Below, in pieces: positions 17,928 through 26,251 of a stretch of DNA of 64,000 bases (the first letter of the stretch is position 1; each line of letters opens with the position of its first letter). A model generated the notes under the pieces. The model was not told where the DNA came from, made no database searches, and saw nothing but the letters and a program-made list of their open reading frames with translations. Source of the DNA: Actinoallomurus sp963799975 (GTDB taxonomy: Bacteria > Actinomycetota > Actinomycetes > Streptosporangiales > Streptosporangiaceae); NCBI GenBank assembly GCA_963799975.1, contig CAWCZF010000006.1, positions 372,001 to 436,000 on the forward strand, given 5' to 3'. A program made the position numbers and the translations under genes.

Positions 17928-18557
17928 ATGATCGACGTCATAGCGCAGATCAACGCGGTGCGCCGTACGGTGGGCACACGGGTGCTGGAGGCGGGCGAGG
18001 CGCGCGCCGTCACCATCAGCCGGGTCTACGACACAACGGTCGAGGACCTGTGGGACGCGTGCACGTCCGCCGAGCGCATCCCGCGCTGGTTCCTGCCGGT
18101 GTCGGGCGACCTGCGGCCCGGCGGCCGGTTCCAGCTCGAGGGCAACGCCGGGGGCGCGGTCGAGCGCTGCGACCCGCCGAAGAGCTTCGCGATCACGTGG
18201 GAGTTCGGCGAGCAGGCGAGCCTGGTCGAGGTACGGCTGACGGAGGAGCCGTCCGGCGGCACGCGGTTCGAGCTGGAGCACACCGTCCCGGTGGATGACC
18301 ACTGGACCGAGTTCGGCCCCGGAGCGGTGGGCCTCGGCTGGGAACTGGGCCTGCTGGGCCTGAGCCTGCACGTACCGGCCCGAGCGGGAGGCGACCCGGC
18401 CGAGGCGGCGGCCTGGGCCGCCTCGGAGGAGGGCCGCTCTTTCGTGAGGCTGAGCAGCGACGGCTGGTGCGATGCCGACGTCGCGAGCGGCACGGAACAG
18501 GACCTCGCACGCGCCGCCGCCGACCGCACCACCGCCGCCTACACGTCCGGCTCCTGA
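17928..18557 (+). CDS. SRPBCC (AHSA1-like) protein
   Basis: The protein has 209 residues. After an N-terminal extension of about 27 residues it shows AHSA1-type features: ARAVTISRVYDTTVEDLWDACTSAERIPRWFLPVSGDL, GGRFQLEGNAGG, PKSFAITWEFGE, ASLVEVRLTEEPSGGTRFELEHTVP and a C-terminal helix beginning GPGAVGLGWELGLLGLSLHV. The helix-grip fold forms a hydrophobic pocket for a lipid or aromatic ligand; activity is unknown. In many actinomycetes this gene follows an ArsR regulator, but here only the palindromic operator candidate at 17820 is left and no regulator gene is present. The spacing to the downstream YwqG-like gene (about 45 bp) would allow co-transcription. Confidence 0.75.
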   Translation: MIDVIAQINAVRRTVGTRVLEAGEARAVTISRVYDTTVEDLWDACTSAERIPRWFLPVSGDLRPGGRFQLEGNAGGAVERCDPPKSFAITWEFGEQASLVEVRLTEEPSGGTRFELEHTVPVDDHWTEFGPGAVGLGWELGLLGLSLHVPARAGGDPAEAAAWAASEEGRSFVRLSSDGWCDADVASGTEQDLARAAADRTTAAYTSGS

Positions 18558-18602
18558 CCTCGCCGCGAGGAGCAAGCGAGGGGATCGCTAGGCTGGCCCG
18601 CG

Positions 18603-18923
18603 ATGAGGACGCCAGATCATGACGGCCTGGACCGCGGCTTCGTGCTGACGCCCCGTCCTGCCGAGCGCCCGATCCCCGAGCCGGTCACCAAGCTCGGCGG
18701 GCAACCCGTCTGGATCGAGCAGGCGCGGCAGCCGGGCGTGGTGACCGGCGGGCGTCCCGACTGGCTCCAGGGGGACGAGTCGCCCGGGCCGGACTGGCCG
18801 CTGCTCCTCCAGATCGACGCGACCCGGGTGAACTTCGCGATCAATTGCGGCGACGCCGGGATGGCCTACGCACTGCTCAACGCCGAGCAGGACGGCGGCG
18901 TGTTCCTCGTCCAGTCCTGCTGA
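18603..18923 (+). CDS. YwqG/DUF1963-like small protein
   Basis: This 106-residue protein carries PVTKLGGQPVWIEQARQPGV, then PLLLQIDATRVNFAINCGDAGMAYALLN and the terminal strand GGVFLVQSC. The order 'kiGGxPxW ... LlQid ... GDxGxxYvF' is characteristic of short YwqG/DUF1963-type proteins. These have no assigned enzymatic role; they are cytosolic and often lie next to unrelated genes. It is complete, with a start at 18603 and a stop 10 nt before the convergent ABC permease gene ends. Confidence 0.55.
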   Translation: MRTPDHDGLDRGFVLTPRPAERPIPEPVTKLGGQPVWIEQARQPGVVTGGRPDWLQGDESPGPDWPLLLQIDATRVNFAINCGDAGMAYALLNAEQDGGVFLVQSC

Positions 18924-18932
18924 CGCCGGGCG

Positions 18933-19679
18933 TCAGGCGTCGCGGCGTGCCAGGCTCCACGCGCCCGCGCCCAGTGCCAAGGCCGCGTACAGGCCGAGCA
19001 GCCCCAGGCCCGTCCACGGGGACAGGCCGTCCGTGCTCGGCCGGGACACCCCGAGGGAGTCGCCGACGATGGCGAGCGGTACGAAGCGGACCATCGACGG
19101 GGAGACCGCGAGCAGGAGCTGCCCGATGACGAACACGCCGCCGACGTAGCCGGCCAGGGCGGCGGCAGAGTGGCGGACGATGGCGCCGAGGCCGAGCCCG
19201 AGCAGGCCGATCAGGCCGACGCCCACGCCGGACAACAGGATCGCGCGCGGTACACCCGGGTCCGACAGCGACGGCGCGTGGATGCGGGCCGGCAGCCCCG
19301 CACACCCGGCGAAGAAGGCGACGAACGCCGTGACCTCGCCGAGGACCAGGGTGAGCAGGCCGAAGACCGTCGCCTTCGCGGCGAGCAGCAGCGGGCGGTT
19401 CGGCACGGCGGCGAGCGTCGCGCGGATCATGCCCGAGGAGTACTCACTCGTCATCGTCAGCACGCCCAGGACGCCGATCAGCAGCAGGCCGGGGGCGATG
19501 CCGGCCAGGGAGTTGTTGGTCAGGTCGCCCGCGGCGTTCCGTGTGTGCGCGCCCACCGCGGCGGCGATGGCCGCCGCGCCCGCGACGGTGACGCCCAGCG
19601 TCCACCACGTCGAGCGCAGGCTGCGAAGTTTGATCCACTCCATCCGAGAAGCGGCGGAGAAACGGCGGATGGTGGTCAT
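18933..19679 (-). CDS. ABC-2 type exporter permease
   Basis: I start at 19679 because the ATG overlaps the stop of the ATPase gene (ATGA). The product of about 248 residues begins with a cytosolic MTTIRRFSAASRMEWIKLRSLRSTWW, the classic elbow region of ABC-2 permeases. About six hydrophobic segments follow, among them LGVTVAGAAAIAAAV, GIAPGLLLIGVLGVLTMTSEYSSGMI and VGLIGLLGLGLGAIV. The 'TSEYSSGMIRATLAAVPNR' signature is typical of actinobacterial ABC-2 subunits. With the ATPase it forms an exporter of unknown substrate, possibly an antibiotic or lipid. It is about 10 kb from the RiPP operon, too far to claim a link. Confidence 0.85.
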   Translation of the reverse strand: MTTIRRFSAASRMEWIKLRSLRSTWWTLGVTVAGAAAIAAAVGAHTRNAAGDLTNNSLAGIAPGLLLIGVLGVLTMTSEYSSGMIRATLAAVPNRPLLLAAKATVFGLLTLVLGEVTAFVAFFAGCAGLPARIHAPSLSDPGVPRAILLSGVGVGLIGLLGLGLGAIVRHSAAALAGYVGGVFVIGQLLLAVSPSMVRFVPLAIVGDSLGVSRPSTDGLSPWTGLGLLGLYAALALGAGAWSLARRDA

Positions 19680-20428
19680 GAGTTCTCCCATTGGCCAGGC
19701 GCGGCGCTCGCGCGGTACTCGGCACTCGATGAGGTCAGGTCGAGGAACGCCTCTTCCAGAGAGCCGTACCGGCCGGACAGTTCCGCGACCGAGGTGTCGG
19801 CGACCAGGCGGCCCGCGCCGATCACCACCAGGCGGTCCGCGGTGAGGGCCATCTCGCTGATCAGGTGGCTGGAGACGAACACGGTGCGGCCCTCAGCGGC
19901 CAGCGATCGCAGCAGCGTGCGCAGCCAGCGGATGCCCTCCGGGTCCAGGCCGTTCACCGGCTCGTCCAGGATCAGGACGCCCGGATCGCCGAGCAGCGCG
20001 GTCGCCACGCCGAGGCGCTGCGCCATCCCCAGCGAGAACCCGCCCGCCCGCCGATCGGCGGCCCCGGAGAGGCCGACCAGGCCGAGCACCTCGCGTACGC
20101 GGGAGCGCGGTATCTCGTTCGCGGCCGCGAGCGCGGTCAGGTGCGCGGTGGCGGACCGGCCGGGATGGAACGCCTTCGCCTCCAGCAGCGCCCCGACCGC
20201 GCACAGCGGCCTGGGCAGGTCACGGTAGGCCCGTCCGCCGATGCGCGCCCGCCCCGCGTCCGGGGCGTCCAGGCCCAGGATCATCCGCATGGTGGTCGAC
20301 TTGCCCGCGCCGTTCGGGCCGAGGAAACCGGTCACCGCGCCGGGCCGTACGGAGAAGGAGAGCGCGTCCACCGCGAGCGTGGCCCGATAACGTTTCGTCA
20401 GCCCGCGTACCTCGATCGTGTTGCTCAC
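19676..20428 (-). CDS. ABC exporter ATP-binding protein
   Basis: This 250-residue ATPase contains Walker A GFLGPNGAGKSTTMR near residues 35-49, the Q/E loop region ALLEAKAFHPGRSA, the signature GGFSLGMAQRLGVA (degenerate from LSGGQ), Walker B VLILDEPVNGLDPEG and the switch His in VFVSSHLISEMA. The sequence is closest in style to BcrA/DrrA-type subunits that power drug or lantibiotic self-resistance exporters. It is encoded first in a two-gene operon with the permease gene at 19679, the starts and stops overlapping. Confidence 0.9.
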   Translation of the reverse strand: MSNTIEVRGLTKRYRATLAVDALSFSVRPGAVTGFLGPNGAGKSTTMRMILGLDAPDAGRARIGGRAYRDLPRPLCAVGALLEAKAFHPGRSATAHLTALAAANEIPRSRVREVLGLVGLSGAADRRAGGFSLGMAQRLGVATALLGDPGVLILDEPVNGLDPEGIRWLRTLLRSLAAEGRTVFVSSHLISEMALTADRLVVIGAGRLVADTSVAELSGRYGSLEEAFLDLTSSSAEYRASAAPGQWENS

Positions 20429-20686
20429 GATGCCTGTCCTTATTGTTCGTCGCCATTTCGTGTGTTCATCCTCGTGGCGGGCTCGCGGCGAATCGATCGT
20501 GCCGCCACGAGGGTCCGTGGTACGGCTTGCCCCACTCCCGCACGGCCGGAATTCGCGTTGACGCCGGCCGTATGACCTGGCCCGATCCGGCCAGCGGCGG
20601 AGCCTGTACGGCTCGGAATCGGCTATTCAGAATGTGCCCGGACATGCGCACCCGCCGCGCATGCCGGACGCTTGCTGGAGGAACGC

Positions 20687-21550
20687 GTGAGACCGATGAG
20701 TCGTGGAATGCGCCGCCGCGGATTCGCCGCGTTGGCGGCACTGGTCGCCGGATTCCTGCTCGCCCCGTCCACCGCGGGCGCGGCCGTACCGCCGGTCACG
20801 CGGCCGGCCACACAGCCGGTCGCTGATGGGCTCAGCCGCGCGACACCCACGACCGGCACCGTCTGGCTGGTCGACCCGCGCTCGCATCGCGTCGTGGTCG
20901 AGGCCGACCGCACGGTCACCGGCGCGGGCCTCGCCCGGCTGGCGGCGGCGGTCCGGCCGTACGGCGGCGTCGTGCGGCGGATCCCCGGCACGCTCGGGCC
21001 GCGCCTCAGCGGCGGCGACCCGGTCCTAGCCGGCTCCTTCCGCTGTACGGTCGGCGTCAACGTGACCGCCGCGGGCGTCTACTACTTCGTCTCCGCCGGG
21101 CACTGCGCCCAGGCCGCGAGCACCTGGTACACGCTCGGCGGCGCGCTCGTCGGCACGACCACCGCCGTCCGCTACCCGCAGGACGACTACGCGCTCGTGC
21201 GCTACACCGGCCGGGTCAGCCACGAAGGGGCCATCGGCAAGCAGGACGTCACCTCCGCGGGCACCGCGCACGTCGGCGAGCACGTCTGCATGCGCGGCGG
21301 CACGAGCGGCGTGCACTGCGGCACCGTCCTGGCACTGAACGCCACGGTCAACTACGCCGACGGCACGGTCAGCGGGCTGATCAAGACCAGCATCTGCAGC
21401 GAGCCCGGCGACAGCGGCGCGCCGCTCTACGACGGGACCACCGTGCTCGGCACGCTGTCGGGCGGCAGCGGCAACTGCACCTCCGGCGGCGTCACGTACT
21501 TCCAGCCGATCCTGGAGGTGCTGAGCGCGTACGGCGTGAGTGTGTACTGA
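20687..21550 (+). CDS. Secreted trypsin-like serine protease (S1, streptogrisin-type)
   Basis: The GTG at 20687 is placed just after GGAGGA. The 287-residue product has a signal peptide (MRRRGFAALAALVAGFLLAPSTAGA) and a short propeptide-like region of about 70 residues. The protease domain has the catalytic triad His in YYFVSAGHCAQA, Asp in YPQDDYALVRYT and Ser in CSEPGDSGAPLYDG, with Cys pairs as in alpha-lytic/streptogrisin enzymes (CTVGVN...GHC, CMRGG...HCG, CSEPGD...GNC). It is therefore an exported, disulfide-bonded endopeptidase. The propeptide is shorter than in typical streptogrisins. It stands alone, with a gap of about 260 bp after the divergent ABC ATPase gene. Confidence 0.9.
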   Translation: MRPMSRGMRRRGFAALAALVAGFLLAPSTAGAAVPPVTRPATQPVADGLSRATPTTGTVWLVDPRSHRVVVEADRTVTGAGLARLAAAVRPYGGVVRRIPGTLGPRLSGGDPVLAGSFRCTVGVNVTAAGVYYFVSAGHCAQAASTWYTLGGALVGTTTAVRYPQDDYALVRYTGRVSHEGAIGKQDVTSAGTAHVGEHVCMRGGTSGVHCGTVLALNATVNYADGTVSGLIKTSICSEPGDSGAPLYDGTTVLGTLSGGSGNCTSGGVTYFQPILEVLSAYGVSVY

Positions 21551-21603
21551 GCCACCCGAATGTCACGCGAAACGGCTGCGCGGCGTAGGCGTTTCGCTGC
21601 ACT

Positions 21604-22593
21604 ATGTATTGCGTGACGGGTAGTGATGGAGCGGCTCTTTCCGGTGATCTTCCTTGGTCCACGGCCGACGTGGCCGGCTCGGCGCGGCTGGAGGCGCTGC
21701 GCGCGCAGCGGACGCATCCGGCCACGCTGTGGTTCGGCCCGTCCTACGGGGTGATGGAGCTGACCGACGCGGGCTGGCTGATGAGCGGGATGAACGATCC
21801 GACGCCGCAGTCCGCGCGCGACGGTCTCGGCTGGTGGTTTCGCGTGCAGGCACGGCGCAGGTCGACCGACCCGGCGGACCGGGAGGACTTCTGGGAGGCG
21901 TCGGCGCTGCTGGAGCGCGAGCGGCGCAACGAACTGACGGTGGCCGGCCGCCGCTTCCGCGTCGTACGTGCGGACCGGTTCTTCCGTTACGGCCTGACCG
22001 GGCCCGAGCCGCCGAGATCCACCGACTCCGACACCGTCGTCTCTCCCGAGCACGGCATCTTCGTGAAGTTCACCGCCGGGCTGCTCGGCCCCAGTGAGAC
22101 ACCAGGTAGTGCGGCGCTGCTGGGGGAGCGGTGGGAGGCCGTGCCACGGGGCACGATGGTGCCGCCGGACGTCACGCGCGACGCCCAGCGGGCACTCACG
22201 GCGTACCCGAAGATCGTGATGCTCGTCCCGAGGTTCGCGGTCACCGAGGAGAAGGACGGCCACTGGCCGGCCCAGACGAGCGCCATCACGTCACCGGACG
22301 AGGCACGCCGCACGCTGGCCACCTACTTCCGCGAGATCGTGCCGGTGATGCTGAAGCCGACCGAGGCCGAGCTCGCCGCCTACCGGCACGCCGCCGACCG
22401 GCTGGAGCGTGAGTGCGTCCACCAGATCCGCGTCGCCGGCCGCCGCTTCCGCATCATCCGTGTCGAGACCGCCGTACGCGTCGGCCCCGACGGCCCGGAG
22501 CCGCCGCGGCCCTCCGACCACGACCCCGACCCGCCGCTCACCGGCGAGACGGCGGAGCTGCGGACCTGGGACCTCATCGACGAGGAGGACTGA
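21604..22593 (+). CDS. DUF5954-family protein
   Basis: The protein has 329 residues and is built from two similar halves. Each half ends with a motif of the form 'ERE..nELTVAGRRFRVVRADRFFRYGLTGPEPPRSTD' (about residues 100-135) and 'HQIRVAGRRFRIIRVETAVRVGPDGPEPPRPSD' (near 275-310). This internal duplication and the GPEPPRPSDhDP signature identify the actinomycete-restricted DUF5954 family of unknown function. There is no membrane segment or signal. The start could be the ATG at 21604 or the GTG at 21613; neither has a strong ribosome binding site. Confidence 0.65.
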   Translation: MYCVTGSDGAALSGDLPWSTADVAGSARLEALRAQRTHPATLWFGPSYGVMELTDAGWLMSGMNDPTPQSARDGLGWWFRVQARRRSTDPADREDFWEASALLERERRNELTVAGRRFRVVRADRFFRYGLTGPEPPRSTDSDTVVSPEHGIFVKFTAGLLGPSETPGSAALLGERWEAVPRGTMVPPDVTRDAQRALTAYPKIVMLVPRFAVTEEKDGHWPAQTSAITSPDEARRTLATYFREIVPVMLKPTEAELAAYRHAADRLERECVHQIRVAGRRFRIIRVETAVRVGPDGPEPPRPSDHDPDPPLTGETAELRTWDLIDEED

Positions 22594-22617
22594 GCGCGGC
22601 GTCGAGCCGGCCGGCCG

Positions 22618-23569
22618 TCATCGTGGCCCGGCACGGAACGCCCGGCGGTACGCGCCCGGCGTCGTGCCCAGGGTGTTGACGAAGCGCCTGCGGAGGTTGG
22701 TCGCCGAGGAGAGCCCGACGCGGCGCGCGACGGCGTCCAGCGGGAGGTCGGATGACTCCAGCAGGTCACGTGCCGTGGCGATGCGCTGGGCGAGCAGCCA
22801 CTGCCCCGGGCTGGTGCCGAGCTGTTCGGCGAACTGCCGGGTGAGCGTACGCGCCGAGACGCCCGCGTGCGCCGCGAGTGCCCTCGACGGTCACTGGCTC
22901 GCCGAGTCTGCCGGCGACCCAGTCCAGCAGCGGCGCGAGCGTGCCGTCGATCTGCGCGGGGTGTGGCGGCGCCGCGTACTGCAACTGGCCGCCCTCGCGG
23001 TGGGGCGGCATGACCATGGTCCGCGCGATGTGCGCGGCGTAGCGTGCGCCCTGGTCGCGGCGCACCAGGTGCAGGCACAGGTCGAGGCCGGCCCCGGCGC
23101 CGGCGCTGGTGGCCACGTCGCCGTGGTCCACGTACAGCACGTCCGGCTCGACCCGCACGCCGGGAAAGCGCGCGGCGAATTCCTCCGCCAGCCCCCAGTG
23201 GGTGGTCGCCGTCCGCGCGTCCAGCAGCCCGGCGTGCGCCAGCGCGAAGGCGCCGGAGCAGATGCTGACCACCCGCGCTCCGCGTGAGTGCGCGCGGCGC
23301 AGTGCGCGGACGACCGCGGGCGAGGGCGGCTCCGCGGCCGGCAGCCAGCCCGGGACGATCACGGTGCCGGCCTGGTCGAGTGCCTCCAGCCCGCCGGTCA
23401 CGAGCAGGTCGAACCCGGCGAGCGTCGCGACCGGGCCGGGGCGCTCGGTGCACGCGCCGAAGGCGTACCGGGTCGGCAGACCCGGCCGCTCGATACCGAA
23501 GACCTGGGCCGCGCAGCCGAGCTCGAAGGTCGACTGCGGCGGCCGGACGAGCGCCACCACGCGATGCAT
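22618..23569 (-). pseudogene. GlxA-type AraC regulator broken by a 1-nt frameshift
   Basis: From the ATG at 23569 the frame encodes a DJ-1/PfpI-like amidotransferase domain: MHRVVALVRPPQSTFELGCAAQVFG, GTVIVPGWLP, VVSICSGAFALAHAGLLDARTATTHW and VLYVDHGDVATSAG. It then enters the first part of the AraC DNA-binding domain (LGEPVTVE). There it leaves frame. The neighbouring frame continues with LAAHAGVSARTLTRQF, GTSPGQWLLAQRIATARDLLE, VGLSSATNLRRRF and GTTPGAYRRAFR, ending at 22618, which is exactly the expected double HTH. One extra base in the CCC run at 22881-22883 explains the break. A sequencing error is as likely as a real mutation. It is divergent from the cupin gene at 23640 and probably controls it. 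Confidence 0.8.
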
Positions 23570-23639
23570 GTCTGGAAAGTACCGCAGGATGTCTTTCCTG
23601 ACACTCGGCGGGGCGGCCGCCGGCCGCCAGGCTGGTCTC

Positions 23640-23972
23640 ATGACGACAGAACAGAGCACGCCCGCCTATGTGTGGTCCGCCGTCCAGGACGCCCCGGTAC
23701 GCGACGTCTTCCCCGGCATCCGCCTGCGCCCGCTGTGGAACGGTGACAACGGCGCGGGGGCGTACGTGCTGGAGATGGACGCGAACACCTGCTGGGAGGG
23801 AATCGACGTCCACGACCCCGGCCCCGAGGAGGTCTTCGTGGTCTCCGGCGTCTTCAACGACGGCGACCGCGACTACCCGGCCGGCTCCTTCATCCACGCC
23901 GCCGCGGGTACCTCGCACGTCCCGCAGACGACGACGGGCTGCACGCTGTTCCTCTTCTACCCGGAGGGCTAG
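23640..23972 (+). CDS. ChrR-like cupin protein
   Basis: The 110-residue protein starts MTTEQSTPAYVWSAVQDAPV. It has cupin-type strands GAYVLEMDANTCWEGIDVHDPGPEEVFVVSGVFNDGDRDY followed by PAGSFIHAAAGTSHVPQTTTGCTLFLFYPEG. The 'GxEEVFVVxGxFxDexxxYPAGSfihxPxGSxH' pattern belongs to ChrR-type cupins, which bind a metal and often serve as sensors or small oxygenases. It is divergent from the GlxA-type regulator, with 70 bp between the starts, a usual regulator-target arrangement. Confidence 0.7.
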   Translation: MTTEQSTPAYVWSAVQDAPVRDVFPGIRLRPLWNGDNGAGAYVLEMDANTCWEGIDVHDPGPEEVFVVSGVFNDGDRDYPAGSFIHAAAGTSHVPQTTTGCTLFLFYPEG

Positions 23973-23982
23973 GCGCTCGTGG

Positions 23983-25128
23983 TCACGCGCCGTGCCAGGC
24001 GTTCAGGGGGCGCCAGCCCGCGCGGGCCTCCCAGCGGCCGCCGGATCGCAGGTGGGCGAGCACCGCCCGCTGGAGTGCGGTGCGTGCGGGCAGTTCGTCC
24101 GGCGGCGTCGTCAGGGTGCCGAAGACGAAGCGCATGAGGTCCTCGCCGGCGTCCCGCCCGTGCCCCGGCAGCAGCCGGAAGCGGCGCTGGAAACGCACCA
24201 CGTTGGAGTCCTCGGGCAGGAGGTCGGCGAGCCGCGGGTCGAGCAGCCACGACACGCACGTCACGACCTCGTACGGCTCGGACGGGAAGTGGCGCGGGAA
24301 GAACTCCTGCGCGAACCGGAACGACTCGTCACAGGCCGCCGGCGTGAGCGGGCCCGAACGGGGGATGTGCAGCGCCAGCCCGTACGCGCCCGCGCCCGGC
24401 ACCGCCGCCCGCAGGAGGCCGCGCTGATACTGCAACCGGCCCAGCTCGTAGAGGCCGCCGCGGACGTGCAGCGTCAGCCATTCGAGCATGACGGGCCAGC
24501 CGTCGCCCTTCATCCGCCGGTCGATGGCGAGGTTGCGGCCGAGGTCGGCGAGCGTCGCCCAGGAGACCGCCTCGGGCACGCCGTGCCGCGCGTGGTAGGC
24601 GAGCACGTCCTCCAGGAGCGCGAGATAGACATAGGTGTAGAAGTGCTTCCACGCCGGGCCGCGCTCGCGCGGCAGCGAGGGCCCGGGGGCGAGCCAGTCG
24701 GCGCCGCCGAGGTCCGCGCGCACGACGGCGACGACCCGCGCGAGCAGCCAGCGCAGCTCCTCCGGCCAGTCCGCGGACGGCCGGTCCGCGAGCTGAGCGA
24801 GCGGCTCCGCGAGGCGACCGACGTCTCGCTCAGGGCCACGCTCACCTTCGACCACCCCACCCCCGAGGCCGTCGCCGAACACCTGCGCGGGTGGCAGGTC
24901 CCCGGGTGGCCGGTCCTCAGGTGGCTGGTTCTCGGGTGGCCAGCCCGCGAGGATCTCGGCCGCGTCGGCGGGTTCGACCGCGAGGCGGGCGAGCAGCTCG
25001 GGCGCCGTGGCGCGCGCGGGCAGGCGAGGCGTGACCGGGCGGCAGGCGGCCAGGCCGCGTACCCAGGCCGCCGAGGCGGCCGGCAGCCCGAGTCGGTCGG
25101 TGACCAGTTCCGCGTCCGGTGTCTGCAC
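23983..25128 (-). CDS. NAT_N/GNAT_C acyltransferase-like protein
   Basis: The 381-residue product begins with a GTG at 25128. The first 110 residues are variable and Pro-rich in the middle (GWPPENQPPEDRPPGDLPP). The C-terminal two thirds are well conserved in actinomycetes: FYTYVYLALLEDVLAYHARHG, VSWATLADLGRNLAIDRR, WLTLHVRGGLYELGRLQYQRG, LHIPRSGPLTPAACDESFRFA, FFPRHFPSEPYEVVTCVSWLLDPRL and EDSNVVRFQRRFRL. This matches the GNAT-like C-terminal domain found in predicted N-acyltransferases. No substrate is known. The gene ends just beyond the convergent cupin gene. Confidence 0.65.
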   Translation of the reverse strand: MQTPDAELVTDRLGLPAASAAWVRGLAACRPVTPRLPARATAPELLARLAVEPADAAEILAGWPPENQPPEDRPPGDLPPAQVFGDGLGGGVVEGERGPERDVGRLAEPLAQLADRPSADWPEELRWLLARVVAVVRADLGGADWLAPGPSLPRERGPAWKHFYTYVYLALLEDVLAYHARHGVPEAVSWATLADLGRNLAIDRRMKGDGWPVMLEWLTLHVRGGLYELGRLQYQRGLLRAAVPGAGAYGLALHIPRSGPLTPAACDESFRFAQEFFPRHFPSEPYEVVTCVSWLLDPRLADLLPEDSNVVRFQRRFRLLPGHGRDAGEDLMRFVFGTLTTPPDELPARTALQRAVLAHLRSGGRWEARAGWRPLNAWHGA

Positions 25129-25190
25129 CGTCCGATTATCGGCCCGCGCGGCCGATTATTCGATGGCGGGCGAGACGTCGCGCGCGCGGG

Positions 25191-26249
25191 TCAGGGCAGG
25201 ATCGGCTCCAGGAGGCCCAGATAGCGTCCCGCCCAGTCGCGGAACGTCCACGACTCCGGCCAGTAACACAATCCGCGGCTCTGGAAGAACTGCCACAGCA
25301 GCGCCCGGTCCAGCAGCAGGTACGCCGCCGCCCGCCGCGTGAAGGCCTCCCTCGGCGGCCGTGCGCCGAGGTAGGCGTCCAGGAACGCGCGGGCCAGGGA
25401 CCCGTCCTCGTCGAGGTAGGAACAGAGCGTGCGTGCCAGGTCGGTCTCGGCGTCGCCGAAGTAGGCCTCGCCCAGGTCGAAGACGCCGCTGACCCGCCAG
25501 TCCGCGCCCGCGCCCTCGACCACGACGTTCCCCTCCTTGTAGTCCTCCATGACCAGGCACGGCTCGAACGGCCCGGCCAGGGCGCCGGCCGCGTCCGCCA
25601 GCACGGTCCGCGCCCAGTCCAGGTCGGCGCGTACGGTGGTGGCCCGGTCGTGCCCGCGCGCGGTCCGCAGCCGGCTGAGGATCCGGTCGCCCACCCAGCG
25701 GGCGTACGCCGCGCCGGCGGCCGACGGGCCGGTCCGCGGGGCACCGACGCTCCAGGCGGTGTGGTCCGGCGACTCCAGCGGGCCGACCCGTCCCGTCACG
25801 GGGTCGAAGCGACCGGGCCGTTCCCGCGTCGCCCGGTGCATCTCGGCGAGGTTCGCGCCCAGCGCGCGGGCGATCCCGTGCTTGTCGGCGGAGTCCAGCC
25901 GGGCGCGCACGTCCGGGTCGGACAGTTGCAGGCCGGGCATTCGCGGCATGACGACATAGCTCCAGCCGAGGACGCCGGCGCCCGCGTTGATCCGGTACGG
26001 CCGAGGCACCGGCACGCGGGTGCGCGTCGCCAGCAGGTCCACGTGGAACCGCTCGGCCTCGAACTGGCCGGGGAAGGACGGGTCGCCGCGCAGGACGTAC
26101 TCCCCGGCGGTGGTGCGTACGAAGAGGTTCTGCCCGAAGTGGCCGTGCGGGACCGGCTCCGCGCGCAGGACGCGGCCCAGCCCGTACGGGTCCAGTGCGG
26201 CCTGGAGCCGTGCGGCGGAGATCTCGCCCAGGCGTTCGGAGTAGCGCAT
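25191..26249 (-). CDS. APH-fold phosphotransferase with altered catalytic loop
   Basis: The start ATG at 26249 is preceded by GAAAGGG and the protein has 352 residues. The N-lobe has VPHGHFGQNLFVRTTAGEYVLRG and the hinge SYVVMPRMPGLQLSD; the C-lobe has ANLAEMHRATRERPG. The catalytic loop that normally reads HGDxxxxN is VMEDYKEGNVVVE, so the His is Met while the catalytic Asp and Asn remain. The metal Asp follows in SGVFDLGEAYFGDAETDLAR. Aminoglycoside/homoserine/choline-type kinases share this fold. It lies 2 nt after the glycosyltransferase gene on the same strand, so its substrate may be a carbohydrate or glycolipid connected to that enzyme. Confidence 0.75.
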   Translation of the reverse strand: MRYSERLGEISAARLQAALDPYGLGRVLRAEPVPHGHFGQNLFVRTTAGEYVLRGDPSFPGQFEAERFHVDLLATRTRVPVPRPYRINAGAGVLGWSYVVMPRMPGLQLSDPDVRARLDSADKHGIARALGANLAEMHRATRERPGRFDPVTGRVGPLESPDHTAWSVGAPRTGPSAAGAAYARWVGDRILSRLRTARGHDRATTVRADLDWARTVLADAAGALAGPFEPCLVMEDYKEGNVVVEGAGADWRVSGVFDLGEAYFGDAETDLARTLCSYLDEDGSLARAFLDAYLGARPPREAFTRRAAAYLLLDRALLWQFFQSRGLCYWPESWTFRDWAGRYLGLLEPILP

Positions 26250-26251
26250 CG

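Noticed and set aside
18933..20428. ABC exporter considered as the RiPP transporter or immunity system
   Set aside because: It is about 9 kb away, on the other strand, separated by many unrelated genes; linkage is not supported.
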